A stretch of DNA of 64,000 bases from Pyxicephalus adspersus (Eukaryota > Chordata > Amphibia > Anura > Pyxicephalidae). Positions 1 through 10,850 of this stretch are shown here, one piece after another. Positions within the stretch are counted from its first letter, which is position 1; every line of letters begins with the position of its first letter. The notes beneath the pieces are model-generated. The model was not told the origin of the DNA and ran no database searches. It was given only the letters and a program-made list of their open reading frames with translations. The stretch spans positions 129,674,860 through 129,738,859 of the forward strand of contig NC_092860.1 of assembly GCF_032062135.1 (NCBI RefSeq), in the 5' to 3' direction. Both the position numbers and the translations under genes were made by a program.

Positions 1-1894
1 TTGAGTATTTGCTAACAAAATATATTTAATACTTCTCCATGTACATCTTCTTCATATGTCTTAATAAAAGATATTGTACTATGCTGATAAGGAACATACG
101 GGCAGTAGAGGGGAACAGAATAATGACTCATCAATATCCTTTTATTGTCCAATCACAGACTGGGGGTTGGAGGGGGCAGGGACTATGCAACTATGTGAAT
201 CCCAGGACTAACTGGACAAAATTGCAAATCCTTTACTAAGTAAAACAATCACATTTTAACTATTAATACAGACATTAATATACAGGTATCAGAATGTTTT
301 TACCTATAGTTGTCTCTAGAGCCTAACCCAACTTGTTCTTTAACCTATTATTTGTAGTAATGGCCATGTAACTGCAACCATTGATATAAAGTGCTGTAAT
401 GCATATAACATGAATCGACACGTTGTTGTATATTTCAATGTGAGACAAAAACACTTGTGTTATAATGCACCACATTGCACAGCAATGCAGGGTAGTGTGT
501 TGCATTGTGGTGTGTTAGAAAAAACACATCGAGCATTAGCATGTTTGGGCAATTCATTAATGTATAGTATGGTCCGTCCTAATAAATGCACATAAATGCA
601 CAAAATAACTCACTCTCACAATCTAAAACGGCATAAATGTGTCTGAGCAGGTAAAACCTTTAAGATTTGATACTTTTTATGTTGAGAATTAGGTCTTACA
701 TTTTAAAGAAATTATCTAATCTTGCAGTCCTGAGTTCTCAAATCTATACTGCAGCTGAAGTGGAAAATTAAATTTTTGTCACAGGTTGTCATCTTTTTAT
801 AGATTAACAAGGGTTATTCATTTATAAAATCATAATGGGTAAATCTTTAAAAAGAACCCACAGGTCACATTATTGTGAAATCTTTCAAATGTCCACATCA
901 TTGAGTTAGGAGCAGAGACAAAATCACACAAAAGCCATAGAAAGGATTGATATTTGATTTGTTGGCCATTACAATGGGCCAGCAAACAACCAGAAAATCC
1001 TAGATCAAAATTTCATTTTATAACTTGCTGATGGCTAATACTAAAATGTTGATTTAATCGGTTTCACTTGATGGTCAGAAGAATAAAGACTTCACCACCA
1101 GCAGCTTATTATTCAGCATTGAGCTATAATATATGGCAGTGTCTCATAGAGAACCTTAAGGCATAGTGGGGTCAACTAAATGCTTTTTATTTCCTTTCAA
1201 AAGTTGAGAATAGGAAAGCTGTTCATTTTCAAAAATTGCATCATAAAACAGTATAGGAATGGTGTGCCAAGTGACAGAAAAGATCTAGGCAGATCTGAAC
1301 GCATTCATATAAAATGAGATTTAAGTTAAAACTAAGGTAAAATGTTGCATTATGCATAGGAGCTTTGAAGAGTGTTTAAAAATAGCAATGCCAGGAATGT
1401 GAGCCGGCCAGAAATTTACAGACAGTTCTTAAAGCTGAAGTTCAGGGAAAAAAAGCCAAATATTTATATAAAATACATATCATGGAGCTATTTACCTGCC
1501 AAAGGAATTTTATGTCTGTCCATTCATAGATTTACACAGCTTTGTCATGCCACATAGCCCAGCTTAGTAAGAAGAACTGATTGTTCTCTGATGTGGGTTG
1601 GTAATATTTAAAGATCTCATCAACCCCTCCCATGATTGGCCAATAGGAGGGAACACAGCAGATTGAGTAGCCCATCTTTCTGTCACCCTCATTTCTCAAC
1701 GAATATAATCTTTGCACTGCAGAACCCTTTTCTAAACACTGTACTGCAGACAACGTCTTGTTGATGGCATGTCAAATCCTCGTACAGTATATATTTATAC
1801 CTGCATTATTGTTGGACCTCAGTACAATGCACTGTGTCATCATGAAAAGAGTGTAACAAACACATGTCTTAGGTGGCATGAGTTTGTCTCACAG
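1..1894. other. AT-rich non-coding stretch, no gene seen
   Basis: No frame here looks like a protein family and none is long. At about 467-530 there is an imperfect inverted repeat built on a TGCACCACATTGCAC-like motif facing TTGCATTGTGGTGTG, which may be the core of a small unassigned MITE. The rest shows no structure I can support. Confidence 0.6.
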
Positions 1895-1897
1895 TTT

Positions 1898-2076
1898 GGG
1901 CCTGATTTATTCAAGCTCTCCAAGAGGGGAAGGGATACACTACCATCAGTAAAGCTGGGTAATTCAGCAAACCTGGAATGAGTTTCTTAAAAGTCATTTG
2001 CTATATGTTTTAAGTCCAGCTGCACCGATAAAAGTGTATCCTCTCCTGTCTTGGAGAGCTTTAATAAATCAGGCCC
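1898..2076. mobile_element. Harbinger-like MITE, copy 1 (3-bp TSD TTT)
   Basis: A non-autonomous element of about 179 bp whose ends are near-perfect inverted repeats: GGGCCTGATTTATT at the left and AATAAATCAGGCCC at the right, followed inwards by CTCTCCAAG and CTTGGAGAG. It is bracketed by TTT on both sides (1895-1897 and 2077-2079). Two more copies lie at 13408-13631 and 37799-38018, each also with a 3-bp AT-only duplication. Terminal GG and 3-bp duplications fit PIF/Harbinger. No coding capacity; assignment to superfamily is inference. Confidence 0.75.
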
Positions 2077-2079
2077 TTT

Positions 2080-3235
2080 GCATGAGCATACAGCACCATC
2101 TACTTGTGTCACCCAACCAAGATTTCTTTACTAACGCATTTAGCTAATTGCATTACTGCTTGCATTAAACAAATAATTTGTTTATCTAATAATAAACTGC
2201 ATTTGTATTTCATCTACCTACAATTTAGCTAGGAAAACATAAACAAAGTTTTTTTAGGGCTTGGCAACCAAGAAATCACATTGATTTTATGGCATGTAAA
2301 GTTGAAAATATGTGTGTTGTGAATTCCTAAATAGTGCACTAAGCCCTAAGGCTCATTACAGTGTAATGCCCAACTAGCCTAGCATTGCACCAATCAGTCA
2401 CACAAAATATGTCAATAATATACAATATATAATATAATAACTTGTCATAACGTGCTGTGTCCATAAATATTTCAAGCTCTCCATTATTGTTTTGGCAATA
2501 TTTGTATTTGCTTTTCTTATCCATGACAGTAAACAATCTAGTATCTATGTAACTTTCCCATGCTACCTATTGCCTCATCTTAGTTGTTTAATTGCTATAT
2601 ATATAAAAATATAAACTATTAATTAACTAAAACACTTACTTTTACCTAAACAAACAGAAGAACTACATTGACTCGGGTATAAACCCAGGGCACACCGTGA
2701 CCATACTTGCTTACAATAAAAGTAGTAATCCACAGAAATGACAATAAATGTAATTTTAAAAAATTCAAACCATGGCATATACAACATGAAGAAAATCCCC
2801 ACACAAAAAAAAATCCAATAATATTAATAGAAAAAGTTTTAACTACCAATATCGTAAAAACAGTATCCAATTTTTTTATCACAAAAAGAATTTACATTGG
2901 ACAGTAGGCCCACCCCATTGCACAGGAAAAATGATATGTAATACTTGTGATACAAAAGTTTTCAGTATATGCTTAACAGTTTTCATGTTGGTACATGGTT
3001 AGAGTGCTGCATTCTATGGTCATAAATAGCCACTTCTTCATACTCCAGTGGTAACAGCAGCCTAATAATACAATCCCGGATCTAGTAAATCCAAAGCTAC
3101 AAAAAACATATCATATTGGATTTTTAAAATAAAAATTCACACATTTAAAAAAATGAGGAAATCTTTATAAAAAAGGAGAAATTTGAAGTTTTTCTCATAG
3201 ATAATAGATAACACAATGCAGAACAACAGATAGTG
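2080..3235. other. AT-rich non-coding stretch, nothing recognised
   Basis: No supported gene or transposon. Short reading frames at 2339-2536 and 2646-2907 have low-complexity composition and resemble no family. Confidence 0.6.
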
Positions 3236-3239
3236 TGAT

Positions 3240-3790
3240 CAGGGGAGCAGAGCTGTCAGCATGGTAAAGCTCCGCTAATTGCTCTGCTCACTGATTGGCT
3301 GAGGAAAAGGAGACCCTGATGATGCTTGAGCTGTCATCAGGGTTTCCTATTTCTCAGCCAATCACAGAGCAGTGGAGGTAATGAATGGAGATAGTATCTC
3401 CATTCAACCTCTATTGCCCTCGTATTGCCTGCAGTTACAGCTAATTGAAGGCACCTGCTTTCACCCGCAAATCTCCCACGGTCCAGGAATCCCACAATGA
3501 CATTATGATTCATAATGTCATTGTCGGGTAACCTGTAAAAAATAAAAAAAGAACAAGGTAAAATAAAAACACATACAAATAAATTAATTTGAAAATTTTT
3601 ATTTTTTTTTTTTACCGAATTTTTGCTGTCAAATCCCGAATTTTTGCTGTGTTTTTCGGGTCAGGTCTATCTGAATTTTTGCTGTCAAATCCCGAATTTT
3701 TGCTGTGTTTTTCGGGTCAGGTCTATCTGAATTCGAACAGCCATATTCGGGTCGAATATAGGGACAACCCGAATTCGAACATCAACACTA
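3240..3790. repeat. Unassigned repeat block with hairpins and a 56-bp tandem duplication
   Basis: The block strings together several inverted repeats. One has arms at about 3291-3322 and 3334-3367, including TGATTGGCTGAG facing CTCAGCCAATCA. A second has perfect 10-bp arms, 3384-3393 and 3395-3404. A third has perfect 14-bp arms, 3494-3507 and 3511-3524. These are followed by a 56-bp unit present twice in tandem (3617-3672 and 3673-3728), itself made of two GAATTTTTGCTGT half-units. The right part alternates ATTCGGGTCGAAT-type palindromes to about 3785. It resembles a non-autonomous DNA element but I could not define termini or a target duplication. No coding potential. Confidence 0.6.
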
Positions 3791-3794
3791 GTCA

Positions 3795-4961
3795 AAAGTA
3801 TTATTTGAGATTGTTTTTCTAATGGCATTTTTAGGTCAAAGAATTTGGTTTATACTTCAGTATATATGGTAAGTCAAAGAAAGTAGTCAACTGCATACCC
3901 CCCAACCACATCTTATTAGTCATCTCATCTCTGAAAAAGTTAGGAGGTATCCTCATGTTTGAAAACAGCATTCCAAATTATACCATTATACCATTATTTG
4001 TTGGAGTAACCTTTTAAAACTATGTCATATGTATCTATGAATGTGACCAAAACCTGCGTTGTTCAAATGAATTTATAAAGAATGTATCATTTATATTTTG
4101 AGGCCATGAAAAAGATTACAGGTCATTTTATGGGCTTTATCCTGAATCTGTGGCCTTATCTTTAATTTCAGCTTTTTGATATTGTGTTATTTATTGTGTG
4201 TAGGAAAACAGGCACTGTACGCACTTAAAATTTCTAAATTCCTCCATTCAGGATCAATGCAAGGATTAGCGTTCAGTTGGAGTTCAAATTTATAAGCTGC
4301 TTTACTAATACATTAATATATTTGAAATCAGAATTCTTTGCGTAAGTCTATATATCACTTACTGTATATTTTAAAATTGACTGTAACAATTAAATGTAGA
4401 CTGTATGACTGCACACAGAACTTCCGTGTTGTTAAAGATTACTGCGTATTTAATAAGAACATCTGACAAGAGAATAGTTTCCTGTTTTATTAAATTTACA
4501 ATAAGAATTCAGTGGAAATTCATAAATTATACCAAGCTGTCAAGAAGCAGTTTCCCTGACTTAGAAGATCCTTTCATAATATGAGACATATGGTTTTCCA
4601 TAGACAGCACTATTGTCTCTGGGTTCTCTATTAAATCAGACTCACCTATATTACAGAAGGGGGAAAACTGTTTTGTTAAATATTTAATGGCAGATGAATA
4701 ACATTACTCCGGATGCATCTGTCTTTTGCACAACAAATATAAATTCAGCATCTTTGAAGTCCATACTGAGCACCCACCAATAGAAGTATTATTTATGATA
4801 CTTTTTTGTATATAAAGATTTATAACTAATTCATAAATGTAGAAAATAACAGCTTTCATAGCTTTTTCTATTCCAAAATCAGCTAATGTTTGACACTTCA
4901 TCTGGTGTTCTCACTGCTGATGTTGTTCATTTTAATGGACTGAATGGAGTGCGTCTCAAAT

Positions 4962-4962
<1 letters not shown>
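3795..4962. other. AT-rich non-coding stretch, nothing recognised
   Basis: No supported gene, RNA or transposon in this interval; only short chance frames. Confidence 0.6.

Positions 4963-4963
<1 letters not shown>

Positions 4964-5012
<49 letters not shown>
4964..5012. repeat. (TA)n microsatellite
   Basis: Uninterrupted TA dinucleotide tract of about 49 bp. Such tracts are often target sites for TA-specific transposons and are polymorphic in length. Confidence 0.95.
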
Positions 5013-5014
<2 letters not shown>

Positions 5015-5324
5015 TACCAATGTAGATGGTGACTAGACATTTCAGATACCATAGGCTAGGTAATTTTTTAAGATCAATGCTTTCCTCAACTTAGATAAGG
5101 CATTTATTCTGTCACTTCTATTGGTATACTGGGATTGGAGTTATTTCCCCAGTTTGCCTGAGCGGTTATCTTAAAATGCAATTGTGTTGATAAGACTGGG
5201 ATAGGTGTACATTGTTGGGAATGATTTCCCCTTGACACAAGAGGGTTTTCCCTCACCCTTTGTACTGCAGTTGTCAAATGGTAAATTCTTTACTGACCAC
5301 TGAAGCTCTGAAATACAGCTTGTA

Positions 5325-5725
5325 CATTTAGGCTAAGTCTATACTGAGTGTTTATACACACGTTTAAAATTCACATTCATTCCAATAGACCAGTTTATAT
5401 CAGAGAATATTTGGGGTGATGGGCTGTAATAAAAAAAAACATTCTGCAGTGTTTGGAAAATGTCAAAATGCACATAAATAACCCCAAAACTCTTCCCAAA
5501 CAACTTCCAAATGCCCAGATATACTTATAATTGTTTCGAATGCCCCCACTGAAATAATTGAAGGGTTTGGGCATTTTCAGATGTTTTGGAGAATTTTGGG
5601 ATGTTTGTGGGTGTTTTGGAGCATTTGGGAGGCATTTTGCCCTTTTTTTTCTCTTCTCTATTACATATTGTGGTTTGAGAATCGTGTATGGATGTTTATA
5701 AGCATTTAAAATTAAAGTCAGTGTA
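5325..5725. repeat. Possible MITE with imperfect inverted halves
   Basis: The segment starts near TAGGCTAAGTCTATACTGAG and ends near TCAGTGTAGCTTTA, with GTTTATACACACG facing CGTGTATGGATGTTTATA in the subterminal parts. Its middle repeats GGGCATTT, GTTTTGGAG and GGGATGTTTG motifs in both orientations. The symmetry is imperfect and no target duplication is clear, so this is only a candidate decayed non-autonomous element. No open frame. Confidence 0.35.
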
Positions 5726-6960
5726 GCTTTACAAAAATAGTAATATCAGTAGTAAATGAACAAATAAATTGCCTTGCAATATAATAGGCAAATTAAGTAA
5801 AACTGTAATATGCACATACATCTGTGCGTAATACAACTACTCACATGCCTGAATTTGACACTTGCTATATTACTATAACAGTATATAACACTAATAATAA
5901 AACTGATAGAGACAGGTTGACTATAATTTGACATGACGCGGAGAGCCAGGAGAATTTATGTAAGAAAAAAGGCTCAGTTTCTTTTACGTTTTCTGTGAAC
6001 AACAGCATAGATTTAAATGACCTTTTGGTCTCATTCTTAGAAAACCAGGTCAAAATAAAATATATTTTTTTTATTTTTTTAACATTCATTAGGCATTTTT
6101 ATGGCAAGTAACAAATATATGTCATTGCTCCTGGAGAAACTTCTCAGTTATATCCTAATCAACACCACTCTTTCTACTGTACATAATGATCTTTGCTAAG
6201 AATGTTTTTTTTTTAATTTACCTTAACAGGCAGAGGTATGTACTTAACCTGTAAGAATTATTTTCTAGGGCATACTTCCTGCAGGCTGAGAACTTCTGCT
6301 TATTAAATCAACTTATTTTGTGAAGTCCTCATATAATCTTTGAACTGCAACGGGAGTCATCTACAAGAAAATGTATGACTCGACTTGTACAAAGGAGAAA
6401 TTGCCCTTTTATGACTGTAATGAAAGCGAAGAGATCTGCATAAGTGTAAAAGAAAGAGACAGAAAAACTAATTCTACCCATGGGTATGATAGGATAGCAG
6501 TAGAAATAAAAATCCAGCTCTAAATTCATTCTAGAGAATATACGGCTTGGAAGACTTGATATGTGTCTTATCAGTCCAGCACTGTAATAGTAAAATTTGG
6601 CACTTAAATAGACCCTGTTTCTAAACTATTGTTTTTAGCAACAATCTTCACATATGATTATATGTAATATTTGATTTTATGTATGCTATATGTGGCTAAG
6701 ATACCTTCTCTTGTGTAGACATACAAAATCCCTTGGGCGGCTGTTGGGTGTCGTCATTTTGGATGTGATGTGAGCAGCACTATCACAGAGCTGATACTCA
6801 AGTGACACTTTTTGGTATTTCTGCTTGCTCTTTACATAAAGGGTCATATAGAGAGATATAGAGGAGTGTGACTGACACGGAAAACAATAAGCCATTCAAG
6901 AGGGGAGAGCTATAAAAAGCTATAAAAAAAGAAGGTTCTGGTCCTAGGTGAATAATTCCT
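5726..6960. other. AT-rich non-coding stretch, nothing recognised
   Basis: Several short minus-strand frames (for example 5865-6089 and 6329-6529) show no family resemblance and no codon structure. Nothing else supported. Confidence 0.6.
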
Positions 6961-6962
6961 TT

Positions 6963-7278
6963 ATAATAATCAATTTTATTGATACACAGTATTTATATAG
7001 CACCATCATATTACACAGGACTGTACAAAGTCCATAGTCATGTCACTAGTTGTCCCTCAAAAGGGCTCACAATCTAATGTCCCTACCATAGTAATATGTC
7101 ATTAACACAGGCTAAGGACAAATTAGGGAAAGCCAATTAACACAGCTGCATGTTTTTGGGATGTTGGAGGAAACCCACGCAAACACAGGGAGAACCTGCA
7201 AACTCCATGCAGATAGTGTCCTGGCTGAGATTCGAACCTGGGACCAAGTGCTTACCACTGAGCCACCATGCTGCCCAG
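6963..7278 (-). mobile_element. V-SINE retroposon (tRNA-derived head plus conserved core)
   Basis: Read on the minus strand this starts GGGCAGCATGGTGGCTCAGT and has both internal RNA polymerase III promoter parts: an A-box-like TGGCTCAGTGG and a B-box GGTTCGAATC. Downstream is the V-SINE core, with GCATGGAGTTTGCAGGTTCT and GCGTGGGTTTCCTCC, then AAAAACATGCAGCTGTGTTA. The tail runs through GCTATATAAATACTG to a TTATTAT-rich end near 6963. V-SINEs are a known vertebrate superfamily mobilised by a partner LINE through the shared 3' tail. The copy looks full-length and only moderately diverged. A second, decayed copy lies at 31548-31754. Confidence 0.88.
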
Positions 7279-7294
7279 ATATTTTCTATTAGGT

Positions 7295-8290
7295 TTAACC
7301 ACCTGGGCGTTTCACTGATGTCTAGATTTCTGTACCAAAAGCGGTACACTGTTTTTCATGAAATTTTTTTTTTAAATTGTAGACCTGTAACTTACAAAAA
7401 TATGTCCGAACAAGGGTCTAGTAGATATAAGGAATATAAAAAGGTTTGAAACACAATCATGTAAAAAAAAAAAAATTACTTTTAATAAAATTAAATAAAA
7501 AACACAAAAACCAGCTTAAACAAGAATACATAAATAAATCAAAAATACTGAAAATGCAATAATTTGGTATACAGTATAGTAATATATTTTTCTAAATATT
7601 TTTTCTATTTACCTATAGACAAAACCACATAAATATGTTTTGTATTGGATTGGATACAGGACTTTGTATTGAATCCAATACAAAATATTTGAATTTCCCG
7701 CTACAACCCCCATCGACGAGCGCACGCACGGACATCAGGAATCGCCGAGGGACGCGTACGTGAACGCCAGGTGTTCTAATTCTTTCCGAACTTCTGTACT
7801 TCCATGCAAAAAGTGTTAAATTCTTTGCATGGATATTTATTTTAGATTGTGAGCTATAATTCACCGAATTACTCAATAATTACTTATAATTCACCGAATT
7901 ATCGTATAACTCACCGAAATATGTCCAAAATTTTATAAATTTAATAATACATTTTTTTTTTATAAAACATAAAATAAAAAAAAAAATCTTTAAAAAAAAA
8001 TAGTGTATAATGTAATGTAATTGTACAGTAGCTTATATATTATATATATATAATACAATTATATAAATATTATATAAAGATTTCTTTGTATTGGACTTAA
8101 TACAGCTTTTGTGTATTGAGCTCAATACAAAGTTATTTGAATTTCCCGCCCCGCCTCCCACACCGACGCATGCAGCGACGTCACCGGGAAACCCCGGACA
8201 TCGTCACTGCACTCGCCGGGAGAAGAAGGAAGAGAGAAGACGTGTCCGGAGGAGCTGCGGGAACCGGGTAAGTATATTCTTTCAGTTGTA
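7295..8290 (+). mobile_element. piggyBac-like MITE, composite of two modules
   Basis: It begins at a TTAA (7295-7298) with the terminal motif CCACCTGGGCG, then CTGTACCAAAAGCGGTAC. After an AT-rich arm comes an internal palindrome (7631-7651 facing 7672-7690, TGTATTGGATT / AATCCAATACA) and a CpG-rich segment starting GAATTTCCCGC. A second, related module follows: a diverged palindrome at 8087-8134, GAATTTCCCGCC, a CRE-like GACGTCA (8177-8183), and a donor-like GGGTAAGTAT (GTAAGT at 8268-8273). No clean right terminus is visible; the second half seems cut before the Tc1 relic that starts near 8395. Frames here are chance. Best reading: two piggyBac-type MITE fragments in the same orientation, or one internally duplicated copy. 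Confidence 0.7.
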
Positions 8291-8394
8291 ATCCGATTGT
8301 CATACAATGTATTAACTCTTACATGTTGAAAGAGTAGGACGTATGACAATAAGAATAATGAGTACAGGCAAACATGTTGAAATCTGCCTGCCCT

Positions 8395-9056
8395 TAATTG
8401 ATTGCATGAAAAAGGTTTCTCATTTCAAAGGTATCACACAAGTAGCATCTTAGGGTAAAATCAAAGAGCTCTCACAAGACATTTGCAACCTTATTGTTGC
8501 AAAAACATACTGATTGCATTGGTTACAGAAGTATTTCTAAGCTTCTGAATGTTCCAGTGAGCACCTCCATAATCTGGAGGTGCAAAAACCTAATTTCACC
8601 ATAAACCAGCAACAACCAGGCGTTCTTCACAAGAGTTGTGACAGAGGAGTCAGAATAATTGTCCAAGAGCCAAAGGTCACTTGCGAAGAGTTTCAAAAAG
8701 ACCTGAAAGTAGCAGGTAGAGTTGTTTCAAAGAAAACAATAAGTAACGCAGCCAACCGACATGGCCTATATGCACACTCACCACGCATGATCCTAAACAC
8801 ACAGCCAAGGAAACTTTCAGTTGGTTTCAGAGAATGAAAATAAAGTTGATTTGGACCAGTCACTCACCCAACTTGAACCATTTGAAAGTCGATAGAAAAA
8901 ACTAAGAATTAGAGATAATAAAAGAAGCCCCAGGAACCTTCAAAATTTGGGCCCCAATCCCATTTGAGCAGTGCATGCAACTGGTTTCTTCATACAGGAG
9001 GCCTCTTGAAGCTGTCAACACCAACAAAGGCTTTTCTGCTAAGTATTATTATATTT
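8395..9056 (+). pseudogene. Tc1-like transposase relic
   Basis: Plus-strand remains of a Tc1/mariner transposase, the cut-and-paste enzyme that acts at TA sites. Around 8458-8580 one frame gives KELSQDICNLIVAK. After a frameshift another gives GYRSISKLLNVPVS, the N-terminal helix-turn-helix that binds the terminal repeats. The frame at 8580-8837 carries VTCEEFQKDLKVAG and KTISNAANRHGLYAHSP, the second DNA-binding subdomain. Most of the catalytic region is deleted. At 8925-9045 the C-terminal tail survives out of frame, corresponding to the usual SPRNL...SSYRRRLEAV..NKGF pattern. Stops and frameshifts make it non-functional. A piggyBac-like MITE begins directly after it at 9059. Confidence 0.85.
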
Positions 9057-9058
9057 CA

Positions 9059-9641
9059 TTAACCTCCTGGGAGGTTCATTTCTGTCTGGATTTATATGTC
9101 TAAAAGCAGTGCATTGTTTTTCATGAAAATGTATTTTACAGTATAATAAAATAGTATGAGTATAATAAAGTTTAAAACACAAAATCATGACAAAATAATA
9201 AACAAAATTTAAAATAAATAATTAAAAAAATAAAAAATAAAATAATTAAAAAAATATATATACCTATACTATTATATTATACTGTAGAAAAATCTAATGA
9301 AAGACACTGCTTTTAGACATATAAACTCACTGTATTGCATTCAATACATTTATTTTGTATTAAATGCAATACAAAATAATTTGAAATTCCCCCCACTCCC
9401 CCAACGCAATGGCCACACGCAACGGGAACTCCTGGGTGACTCATCGTGTGCCGGAGGATGCAAGAGGATGGGGATGGCGAAGAAGGACACCAGCAGACCA
9501 GGTAACTTAGTATTTATCATTGTTTTTAATTGCTTTGGCTACGCCAAGTGTGGCTTGGGGTTACTGCTTTCAGCTTGTTTTTTTACCCCGAGTCACACTT
9601 GGGGTAAAAAATTATCCTCGAGTTACCGCTGGGGAGGTAAA
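9059..9641 (+). mobile_element. piggyBac-like MITE
   Basis: The left end is TTAA (9059-9062) followed by CCTCCTGGGAGGTTCATTTC. The right end is TTACCGCTGGGGAGG followed by TAAA (9638-9641), a one-base-decayed TTAA. In order it holds an AT-rich arm, an internal palindrome at 9331-9379 (TGTATTGCATTCAATAC facing GTATTAAATGCAATACA), a CpG-richer block with an AP-1-like TGACTCA (9437-9443), a purine-rich run, and a donor-like CCAG|GTAACT (GTAACT at 9502-9507). The right subterminal region folds as ACCCCGAGTCACACTTGGGGT. The 130-residue frame inside (9297-9689) is a chance frame. The autonomous family is expected to encode a piggyBac transposase, absent here. Confidence 0.82.
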
Positions 9642-10845
9642 TGTGTTCAATACTTATGCCCTGTGCCATTCCACTTTCACATAACTTAAATTATGGATGT
9701 ATTTGTTTTGATCCCTATGTGATTTTTGTATGTGTGGATAAATTTGGTTGTTACCGACATCTGGTGTAAATTTCATGTCAATAGCCCCATTAGTACTCTT
9801 TTCCCCAGCTCTATATATGTATGTTGAATTTATTTAAACAACAAAGCTTCTGCAGTGGGTGTGGTTAGGATCAGATCTTTGTAAGCTGGGGTTCTCAGAC
9901 CACCAGATTATTGACAGTATTGAATATTGTAGACTAGTGCAGAACAGTAATACCTGGATAAAAAAAAGATTTTTCATAGACAAACTATGCGCTTTAGTTT
10001 AATACTCCATTTTAACTAGACTTTACCTTTAATTAAATATACATTTGTTATAATAATAAAACAGGTTTTACTGATGATAGAGAACTACAGTGGCTTTCTT
10101 TTTAGCACATTTTTTCCATCTCAGTAAATTTTGTTCCTAAATCAGCTTCCTTCCTACCTGCTACATTTACATAGATGATTTTTATGACATACTGTCATGT
10201 TACTTTATAATTTTTCTGGGAAAGACCTTCAATATTTTTAAGACCTGACGCAGCAGTAGATTTATAACGACTATACGCAATAGAGTGCTCCTTGTGCTTG
10301 AATGGAGGTCATTTATCAAGGATCCTCAGGTGCATTAAGCTGACAATTACCTCATGTACCTAAATGACTTGCATTCCATTTGAAAGGGAAGTGAGTTTAA
10401 TTTTAATGTTACAGAGAGACACTCATTTAGTGGCATTTAATATGGCATCATTGTAGTTTGCACACAAGGAGTATTTCTAATTGTATATTTCTTTTTGATA
10501 GCTGTAGATTGAGCTCTAATTGTGCAGAAATTAAAGGAAACTTCAGCATTAAGTGATAGCTTGCAGAATGACAGGAAATATATTTCCAGAAAGGCTTTCA
10601 AGAGCTGAGCTCAGTTCCTTATGTCAGAGAGTTTTATACAAATGTATCCTCTGAGCTTTTTCTTCTGTTTTATTATGCTCATGATGTTCCTCTCATTTAC
10701 AATCAATTTTTAGACTGTTATGATCAGTACAAACATGTGCTGATTAAAAATTAACTTCAGACAAATACACTTTTAATAATATATAATACATATATTGTGT
10801 AAATTGCTGCAAGTTGCTGCATATCTACACAGAAAAAATATCTCA
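9642..10845. other. AT-rich non-coding stretch, nothing recognised
   Basis: No reading frame of note and no repeat I can place. It ends at the 5-bp CAAAT (10846-10850) that marks the left flank of the next element. Confidence 0.6.
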
Positions 10846-10850
10846 CAAAT

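Noticed and set aside
7190..7280. Possible tRNA gene (A-box and B-box on the minus strand)
   Set aside because: These are the polymerase III boxes of the V-SINE head; no cloverleaf with acceptor stem, and the V-SINE core follows directly.
9297..9689. 130-residue plus-strand frame
   Set aside because: Lies within and beyond the piggyBac-like MITE; no transposase motif and it crosses the terminal repeat.
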